Part shown: in pieces, positions 56,546 to 64,000 of the stretch
Layout: each line of letters opens with the position of its first letter
How positions within the stretch are numbered: position 1 is the first letter of the stretch
Source: Paratinospora sagittata
Lineage: Eukaryota > Streptophyta > Magnoliopsida > Ranunculales > Menispermaceae
Assembly (NCBI GenBank): GCA_035771175.1
Contig: JAYMFD010001271.1
Coordinates: forward strand, 124,001-188,000
Reading direction: 5' to 3'
DNA length: 64,000 nt
Position numbers and translations under genes: made by a program
Notes under the pieces: model-generated
What the model was told of the DNA's origin: nothing
Database searches by the model: none
Seen by the model: the letters and a program-made list of their open reading frames with translations, nothing else

Positions 56546-57165
56546 GGAGTTTGCGCAACTCAATCAATGATCCATGATAGTTCAGGAATACGCTACCAAG
56601 TTTACCAAATTTTTGGTTTTCTCTCTCTCCACTATCTCAACAAAACGAGATAAAGCCGAAAAGTTCTTCAGTGGTCTTAAACCTGACATTAGACAGGTTC
56701 TTGCCTTTCTTGAGTTGGACAACTTCCAAGATTTGGTAAACAAGGCAATGAAAATTTTGAGCAGGAACTGAGGCGGAATAAGGGAAAGAAAGCAGCTGCT
56801 TCAGGGCAACAGAATGGGAAGAAAAAGAACTACCAATCAAATGAGAATGCTTGATCTAGCCCTAACAACAACCAGAACCCTCAACTACCGTTCGCTCTAC
56901 CTGCTCCAGATCAAGTTCAACAAATTTCTCATAAAGCCCTCGTTGAAACCACAAAAGCAAAAGGGCTAGAGGCCTGAAGGAAATAATCATTTTCCTCGGC
57001 CTTAGCAGCCCCAGCAAGGAAACAACATAACCTATTATCGGTGTGGCCAACTTGGCCACATCCAGACCCATTGTCCTCTTCTAGCCCCTGCCCAGCCAAA
57101 AGATCTTGCTGCAACTGCCCTGGCGGCACCGCAGTCACCAAGGTAACAACAGAACCATGGCCAGA
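56546..57165 (+). pseudogene. G3 gag, C-terminal part with zinc knuckle
   Basis: FAQLNQ then MIVQEYATKFTKFLVFS, KAEKFFSGLKPDIRQVLAF and LVNKAMKI, which is the retrotransposon gag core. Stops occur at 56769 and nearby, with frame changes. A knuckle reads YYRCGQLGHIQTHC near 57030, with Tyr in place of the first Cys. The segment ends at the TSD CCAGA (57161-57165) and resumes at 59938. Confidence 0.85.
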
Positions 57166-59932
57166 TGTTAGTCCACCCAAGAGGGGGGTGAATTTGGTGA
57201 GATGGCCAATTTTAAACTTGTCTTCCAATAACTTAGTGATATACATGAGTGTATTGAAATTGAACACATAAACAGAACTTAGACTAAAATGTAAACGTGA
57301 GACACACAAGATTTATAGTGGTTCGGCCAATCTTATATCTACTACCTAATCTCTCGATTAGGATTTTCTTAATCCACTAACTGATTCTCTTACGGGTGAG
57401 AACCAAACAGTTACAACTGCCATTTTAAAGGTTAAAAGCGATATCCTTTTAGGGCTAAGGATGAACTGTATTTCTTTTTTTCGGGATGAGAAAAAACCCT
57501 TGTTCCTTTTACGGGATAAGGAAGAACCGTGATCCTTTTACGGGCTAAGGAACAACTTTTTCCCTTTTGCGGTATGAGGAATAACCAATACTCTTTTACA
57601 GGTTAAGAGATAACCTATCCTTTTACAGGTTAAGGACGCACCTATCCTTTTATGGGATTAAGATGAACCTATTTCTCTTTTACAGGTTCAGAGATAACCT
57701 TAAGATGATTTTAATCCTGAAATCATTAAGTGAACTACATTCACTTGTCCTGGTTGTTTCAATCCAAAAACACACCAACATTACAACACAAGATATTGTT
57801 GGTTCTAACTTTGTAGAACACTTTACAATTAAGCTCAGTACATAGCATTACAACGATATGAAATATGAATACAAAATGCTAAGAGGAAATACACTTGCAG
57901 TAATTTACCTTTCAATGTTCGGTATTGTTCAAGTGCAGTTTCGAAAAACATGAATGATGTGATATAAAAATCAGTGCTTTTTCAAAAATAATATGATACC
58001 AATAAACATTGATTTGAAAATGAAGGACCAGTGTAAATCAAAGACACAGACAATTTTTAAAATAGATAAAAAATATAAGTATGAAAACTCTTGGTTCAGT
58101 GATCAGTAATTAGCACAATTACTGATATAGTTCAATACAATACTTAAGATATGAAATCAAGTACAATTGTATTTCTCATGAACTATATCTCAAACTCTAT
58201 CTTTAACAAGATTGATATCAAGTATAGATTAGCACTAAGAATTTGAGTGGATTGATCAAATAGATTTTTAAAGATAGAATATAACTGAAACTCAATATGA
58301 AAATCTTTTGAATATGTAAAGGTATCAATGAAAAATACTTTGAAAGTTTACATGTTTGAAAAACATTTTGACACATACTAACTTTCAAAAAATGTTGGCA
58401 CAATAAAAATTATCGGTGAGTTGTTTGGTCCTAAGTGTTAGTATTTATAGACTAAGTAGGACATAGCCGTTAGACATTTGAAGTTCAAATAATATGAACG
58501 TTTGCACACAACGGCTAGAATGTTGTATGAAAATGGCAACTGTAATTTTCTCTAACATCCTGGTTTTCAGATTACATGAAAAAGGAAAGTTTTAGAAAAA
58601 CTTAATTCATGTATCAAAGAGGATCTCTGATAAGTCTAAAAAGGACTTTGTGCAAAAATTTGTTCTGAAAAAGTAGACTAATGTAGTGTACTTGTTCGAA
58701 CAGTGACGGTTGTTGAATTAGCATCCCGATTCTGTAATCAGTGTCCTGACACACAATATCACCTTTGTCATTTTGTTCCTTGAGGGCGCTCATTACGTAT
58801 AAGCGTCTTGTTGAACAATGAAGTAAGGGTGCTAATGCACAGTTAGCGTCCTGCTTTGTTTTAAAATAATTATGTGCATGAGGGCACTACCTTTCGAGTA
58901 AGCGTCATTCCTTTTAAAACATAAAACATAAGACAAGGGGGCTACAACTCTGTAAGCATCCTATCATAGTTTAAAAACATTTGAAACCAAAAATACTAAG
59001 CATGCTGAAGGGCAATTAGCATCCTAAAAGTTACTAAGTTGATTCCCAAAGGTTAAGGCGCTCTTATCCAGGTAGCGTCCAGATAGTATATTCAACTTAT
59101 AACTATAAACGTTCTCAAAGAAAAATTCTTTGAAAAAATTTAGAAAGCTTTCAGTAAGCTAATACTGAATTAGCGTCCTGACAATTTCAAAGGTTGACTA
59201 AGGGGAGGCCGCTACTCTACAAGTGAGCGTCCTTATGAATTAGTTCAATTCAACCTTGAATGTTATCAACGTCCTAATGAACTATTAGCGTCCTGACTTA
59301 TCAAATTCAGGAGAGTGCTACTAACTCATTAGCGTCCTGGAAGACTCTTCGAAAATAGTTTTGACTCGCAATTAAATATACAATAAATGCGAAGAAGAAA
59401 ACTTGGTAAATTTCAATTTAAATAAAGAAAATTAAATCATTTGAAATACCGTGAAATGTAAAATCAAAACATGCAAATATGCAAGTGATTCATGCATGGT
59501 TTTGGAAAACATTTGAGCAATGGCGATTAGAGAAAGATATACCTTAAATACTGTGTATTTCTCATATTTCTCATAATCTTTAAATCCAACTCTTCGTAAT
59601 GAGATCTTCAATGAATTTCGCGTTGGAGTTGAATGTTTTGAACGTTGATCATAAGATGAAGATTTGAAGCTTGGTCGAATCGTTCGAGAAGTGATCTTGA
59701 AATCATGATATAATTGTTGAGGTCCTTTTGATTAAAATGATCTTGAACGTTTGATTTGACTTTGAGTTCCTTGATCGAATCGTTCCTTGGCGTGTTGCTT
59801 TCTTGAGGTGCTTGGATGACATTTTGATTAAGGCTCGTTAGCACCGAAAAGTACTTTGTTTGTGATCATCAAACTATACTTCATCAAAGTATATTTAGGG
59901 ACGTGCTAAGTGATGAACCTTTTAGGTTAACA
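57166..59932 (-). repeat. Solo copia-type LTR inside G3
   Basis: About 2.77 kb, flanked by CCAGA at 57161-57165 and 59933-59937. It runs TGTTAGTCCACCC to TAGGTTAACA, the reverse orientation of the LTR at 5226-8170. Reverse-oriented mini-hairpins are at 57420-57700, a TATA box (minus strand) at 58442-58449, and the AGGGCGCT...AGCGTCCT array at 58720-59345. Confidence 0.93.
58442..58449 (-). promoter_or_regulatory. Putative TATA box of the solo copia LTR in G3
   Basis: Minus strand TATAAATA in the context AGTCTATAAATAC, as in the relatives at 6825 and 46977. Confidence 0.55.
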
Positions 59933-59937
59933 CCAGA

Positions 59938-60480
59938 GACACCAAGGTCATGCCTATGCTATTGCAAACCAGCCTATACCAAACAATAACGTAGTAAAAG
60001 GTACCTTTTCCCTTTTCAACACAATAGTACATGTTCTATTTGATTATGGTTTTACTCATTCCTTTGCATCACAACATTAGTTCAGAACATGGGACTACTT
60101 ACTAAACCCACCACTTTCACAATTCATCTATCCACACCTATAGGACATGGAACCAAAATAAACCAAATATGTCTTAACTGTGAACTTAGAATGCCGAACC
60201 ATCTTTTATATGCAAACCTATTTGTGATGAACTTCATAGACTTTGATGCCATCCTGGGTATGGATTGGTTAACCCTTTTGCATGCCCAACCCGATAGTTA
60301 GAAAACACAGGTTTTGCTAACTCTACCTAGCAGGAGAAACTTGAAGATTCAAGGGACTCGTAGACGATCTCACCATTCCACTGTGCCTCTTTTGAAAGCA
60401 TAGTTGCAAGCTCTTTCATTTTATCATAAAAGCGATGATGGAGAAAAGCCCAACCATCCTATAAGCCTCAGCAACATTCC
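59938..60480 (+). pseudogene. G3 aspartic protease region
   Basis: Continues the frame from 57160 (GHAYAIANQPIP). The protease motif is LFDYGFTHSFAS, with Tyr in place of the usual Ser or Thr after the catalytic Asp. A TAG ends this frame. The segment 60089-60301 carries PIGHGTKINQICLNCELRM and [12 protein letters not shown] further degraded linker runs to about 60480. Confidence 0.85.
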
Positions 60481-61187
60481 TGTCGTCAAAGAATTGCCAA
60501 CAGTGTTCTTAGACGATCTTTCAGGACTTCCCCCTCATCAGGAATTTGATTTTTGAAATCAAATTGATTCTTGGAACTGAACCCACCTATGTTCTACTAT
60601 ACTGGAAGCCAAATGTGGAACTAGTAGAGCTGGACAAACAATTAAAGGAATTAGAAATGCTAGATTTCATTAGAAAGAGCACTTTGCCTTAAGGTGCTCT
60701 GATTCTCTTTGTTAAGGAAAATGACGAATTGCTCCGGCTCTGCATCGATTATAGGAAGCTGAATAAGGTGATCATCAAGAACAAATTTCCATTACCTCGA
60801 ATCGAAGATATGTTCGACCAGCTAAGAGGAGCCAGATTCTTCTCAAAGATCGATCTTCGATCTGGATATCATCAACTAAGGATCAATGAATCTGATATTC
60901 CAAAGACGACATTCTGCACAAGGTATGGCCACTACGAATTCACCGTGATGTCGTTCGGTTTAACTAATGCACCTACTGGCTTTATGGACTTAATAAACCA
61001 CATCTTTTGGCCGTTCCTCAACTATTTCGTAGTTGTCTTTGTTGATGATATCTTGGTGTATTCACCTATAGAGGAACTCCATGAAACTCACCTGCGGACC
61101 GTGCTTAGCACACTCCAACAACATTAGCTCTACACAAAGCTAAACAAGTGTGAGTTCTAGATGACCAAGGTCAAGTTCATCGGTCAT
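60481..61187 (+). pseudogene. G3 reverse transcriptase, truncated
   Basis: After stops near 60557 and 60691, 60729-61127 is open: [49 protein letters not shown] and an intact FVDDILVYS active site. Two TAG codons follow (about 61126 and 61158) in the thumb. Homology stops at KVKFIGH (61187), where the LTR of element N starts. The possible TSD of that insertion is GTCAT (61183-61187). Confidence 0.9.
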
Positions 61188-62596
61188 TGATAGTTGCATA
61201 GTTAGATAGGTTTTAGAGTATGTTTTAGGCGTATTTTAGAATAGTTCATGCATTAGTTTGATAGGTTTATGTTAGTTTTAATACATTTGTTAGCTTAGGA
61301 TTAATTTGGATTTTATTAATTACTTTAGTTCATTAGTGTATAATTTGATTTAATATATGCTTTAGTGAATTATTAACTTACTTTGCTTTGTTTTGTATGT
61401 GTTTGGATACATTAGTCATGGATTTGGATGAGAACAAAATTGGCCAAGTCCACAAGAGGGAAGGCAAAAAGGAGCAAAAATTTTGCTAAGTCCAAGAATC
61501 AGGCGTAGAGAAGAGGTTTTGGGCGTCGCGGAGAAGCCCTCAGCACTGGAAAAAGTGCCAAGTAAAAGCGTCGCTAGAGCCTACTTAACGGAGCACTGCT
61601 GCGCCACCCGCAGCGCTGGGAATTACTTAACGGGGCTCCGCTGCGCCAGGATTGCCTTTGAGATTTTGACTTTGTTTTAGACTTTCTAATTTGGATTTTA
61701 AAAAAAAAAAGGTGGATATTATATATCAAATTTTAGGGTTTTTGGCGAGGAACACATGGGAGAAGAGAACAGGATGGCTTAAAAATGAAGAATGCGAAGA
61801 TTCAACCTTCGAGGAAGAAGATTCAAGTTCCAAGTTCTAGAGTTTGATATTATGTTTACTTTAGAGTTTTTCTGCAGGTTTTGTGTTTTGATCATTCAAA
61901 GTATGAACTAATTTATTGTTCTTGAGAGGAGATGGATCTTAACCTGAACGTTATGGTTTGATTTAAGATTTTGCTTGTTATTAATGAAATCTCCATAGTT
62001 TATTTATGATTCCATGCACTTAGTGCTTTTGGTTTATTGGCCACAAATCGATTGAACCTAGACTTAGAAGGCGATACTCGAGAAAGGGTTTTTTAGGTTG
62101 GATAAAGGGAATTATGACATGAAATAGTTGAAGAATCGAGAGGTTTACAAGGTTTCATGAGGTTGAAGGAAAATAATGAAACTTAATGGGTTATTGAGAA
62201 TTAGGGTTTTATCGAGAGATCGAATCCTGTTCTTGATGATATGTTCTAATTCAGCACTCGAGATAGGGAATTAGAGACGTGCTGATTTTGACCTATAGAC
62301 TAGGAAATTAACTTAATAATAAGCGTGTCTAAGCATATGATTGAAGGTTAGGTGTAGTCAAGTCTCTAGATATTCTCATATATTTGATATCTCTCATATT
62401 CTATTAGTTTGATTTGAATTTTAATTGCATTTTATTTACTGAAACTCTACCATTTGATTAGTTAGATAAAGTTAGAAATTAATGAAAATGGTATTTGGTG
62501 AGTGAAATAATCCCTGTGGATACGATAACCCGACTCACTGTGGGTATATTATAACTTGACTATTCGTACACTTGCGAATAAGAATTTAACGCAACA
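61188..62596 (+). repeat. N 5' LTR
   Basis: About 1.41 kb, TGATAGTTGCATAGTTAG to TTAACGCAACA. It shares the overall plan of the Athila A and B LTRs: the CAAGTCCACAAGA block, a GC-rich island (61505-61650), ATTATATATC at 61718-61727 and the terminal ACTTGCG block. It is clearly a different subfamily. Confidence 0.9.
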
Positions 62597-62602
62597 AGTT
62601 TT

Positions 62603-62620
62603 TGGTGCCGTTGTCGGGGA
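62603..62620 (+). other. N primer-binding site
   Basis: TGGTGCCGTTGTCGGGGA, six bases after the LTR end. Closest of the three Athila-type PBSs here to the TGGCGCCG form. Confidence 0.8.
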
Positions 62621-62695
62621 TTATTTCACTTTAATTTCATCAATATCGCTAATAATTGATTTTGATTTTAATCTAGTATTTTTTTCCTCTTCTAA

Positions 62696-63715
62696 ATGGT
62701 GTACAATTTTAATCACTCAACTTTTCAATATAGTTTCAGGCTAGTTGATCCTATTCAAGATTTGTACGCATCAATATCTAAGCTCCAGCAACAAGTTTCC
62801 GAGCTTATAGAGGCAAGATCTCAAGCTACTGTAGAGAGAATGGGAATTGCAAGCATGGGCTATTCAGAAATGAGTTCATGTATGAAGCAAGTTCATCATG
62901 GTAACAATTGGGCATATAATTGGATGGGTGATCCTTTACCCTATCAATACCATTTGGGTATTTCTAACCATGAGAACTACTCCTATGACAATCAATGGAA
63001 TATCTTGCAACCTTTATCGGGCATCCATAATCAAGTAGAAAAGAGGCCTTCCTTGGAAGATATACTTACTAATTATCTATCAGAAACGAGGTCGGATAAG
63101 AGTGAGCCTATGTTAAATAATCAATGGAATGAGCTACAACCTCAAGCAAATGTCTATAATCAAGTGGAGAAGAAGCCATCCTTGGAATATCCAATTTATG
63201 ATTTTGTGGAAAAACTAGAAGAAAACATTAAGAGGAATGAGAGTCTCCTAGATGGACTAGAAGCTTCAATGAAAAATATAGAGGGTTATAAGGGGCAAAT
63301 CATATCATCTCTTAATGCTCAACATCAAAGAGATTCCTTCCTAAGTGATGAAGAAGATGTCAAGAGGGTTGTTTCAGTATATCAAGACATGACACCACCA
63401 CCACCATGACAGTTGAGTCTTCTAGAAGAGATACAACGCTATGAAGCCTTCAAGAAAGAAGAAATGAATATTCAACAATATGTGCTCGAGTGTGATGAGC
63501 AAGAGGTGCCCTTGGATGCACAATCAAGTGAGCTTTTGATGCCATATGTTGATGTGGCGCCTATTACTGTGGAGGAGTGCTTGGATGTCAAGGACTATGC
63601 ATTCACTTTTGAGGATCCGTTTGCCCATGTACTTCAAGAGAAAGTTGAGGAGGTTACTGATAATGATGTTCAAAGCCATTTAGAGGTGCTTGAAAACCAA
63701 TGTATAAGTGTTTGA
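62696..63715 (+). pseudogene. N single ORF, gag-derived, with one in-frame TGA
   Basis: Open from ATG at 62696 (MVYNFNHSTFQYSF) through 237 codons, then TGA at 63407-63409, then in the same frame a further 100 codons to 63715. Residues about 80-125 resemble the C-terminal part of Athila A and B gag: YQYHLGISNHENYSYDN, LQP, then NQVEKRPSLEDIL against NQYHPSVRNHENF and QEKKPSLDDML. The NQWN...LQP...NQVEK.PSLE segment is duplicated at about 140-165. The capsid half of gag is missing. The C-terminal third is acidic and unlike other proteins in the window. The TGA may be a mutated CGA. Confidence 0.7.
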
Positions 63716-64000
63716 AAAGCACCAATCGAGTATTTTGATGATATTCCTCCATTACAAGGGAGTGATGCTTTTTCAAACTTTGTGATTCTACTTGAGGAGC
63801 ATTCTTTAGCATTTTTATGGGAGAAGTGCACAGTTCCAATGATGCAATAAATGCTGAACAATGAGGAAGATGGGAGGATGCTCGAAATCATAATGAAACA
63901 TACTCGGTTTAAGCGAGTAAAAGAAGTCGGGCTTACGACTCTAAACTAAGCGCTTGTTGGGAGGCAACCCATCAGTTTCTTTTATGTTTATGTTTTTATT
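63716..64000 (+). other. N untranslated 3' internal region
   Basis: No credible ORF. GCTTGTTGGGAGGCAACCCA at 63952-63971 is identical to the post-pol motif of Athila B (43045-43064), and the flanks AAGTCGGGCT and CTAAACTAAG also agree. This places the stretch just after the former pol end. Confidence 0.8.

Larger units (their letters stand above)
49874..61187 (+). mobile_element. G3, decayed chromovirus-type Ty3/gypsy element
   Basis: Gag, protease and RT lie in order on the plus strand, interrupted by three insertions with TSDs (50139-53501, 53785-56545, 57166-59932) and cut at 61188 by element N. The RT is of the RYGHYEF type found in Tekay/Del-like chromoviruses. Its own LTRs and PBS are not identified. 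RNase H and integrase would lie beyond the right edge of the window. Confidence 0.85.
61188..64000 (+). mobile_element. N, non-autonomous Athila-derived element (right end outside window)
   Basis: Athila-type LTR, tRNA-Asp-type PBS, one gag-derived ORF, then the post-pol motif shared with Athila B. Between PBS and that motif there are only about 1.35 kb and no protease, RT, RNase H or integrase. It would depend on an autonomous Athila for enzymes. The 3' LTR and second TSD lie beyond 64000. Confidence 0.8.

Overview
The window reads as a repeat-dense, probably pericentromeric or otherwise heterochromatic block of a flowering-plant nuclear genome. It contains no cellular gene, rRNA or tRNA gene that I can support. 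Nearly every base belongs to LTR retrotransposons nested inside one another: Ty1/copia, Athila-type Ty3/gypsy, and Tekay/Del-like chromoviruses. The plant assignment rests on the Athila lineage, on LTR ends of the plant copia type, and on primer-binding sites matching initiator tRNA-Met (copia, Tekay) and tRNA-Asp (Athila).

The nesting can be read from 5-bp target-site duplications (TSDs). From 1 to 48498 the outer layer is a minus-strand copia-type LTR, called L0. It survives in three pieces (1871-2148, 35918-36223, 46181-48498) that add up to about 2.9 kb. Its internal region runs leftward from 1870 off the window. A plus-strand copia element C1 (2149-35912, TSD CAAGG) sits in L0. Inside C1 lie Athila A (3008-13695, TSD ACGCT), the minus-strand Tekay-like element T1 (15981-26999, TSD ATACT), a solo Tekay-type LTR (29501-32419, TSD CAAAG) and an inverted copia LTR fragment (33116-34740). 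Athila A itself carries a solo copia LTR (5226-8170, TSD TTATG/TCATG). L0 also carries Athila B (36224-46175, TSD ATCCT).

From 48499 to 49873 there is an unassigned stretch with a broken reading frame and a tandem repeat of about 122 bp. From 49874 to 61187 there is a decayed plus-strand chromovirus-type gypsy, G3. It is cut by a copia-derived fragment with a coiled-coil ORF and a 3' LTR (50139-53501, TSD AGTAC), a solo gypsy LTR (53785-56545, TSD GGAGT) and a solo copia-type LTR (57166-59932, TSD CCAGA). G3 ends where a non-autonomous Athila-derived element N begins (61188 to the window end).

Every gag/pol reading frame is broken by stops or frameshifts, so no element here looks autonomous. 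T1 is the least decayed. The least expected structure is in the copia-type LTRs. They carry two kinds of hairpin array. One consists of AGGACGCT...AGCGCCCT stems. The other is a tandem array of mini-hairpins whose stem sequences differ between units but remain complementary around a near-constant loop.
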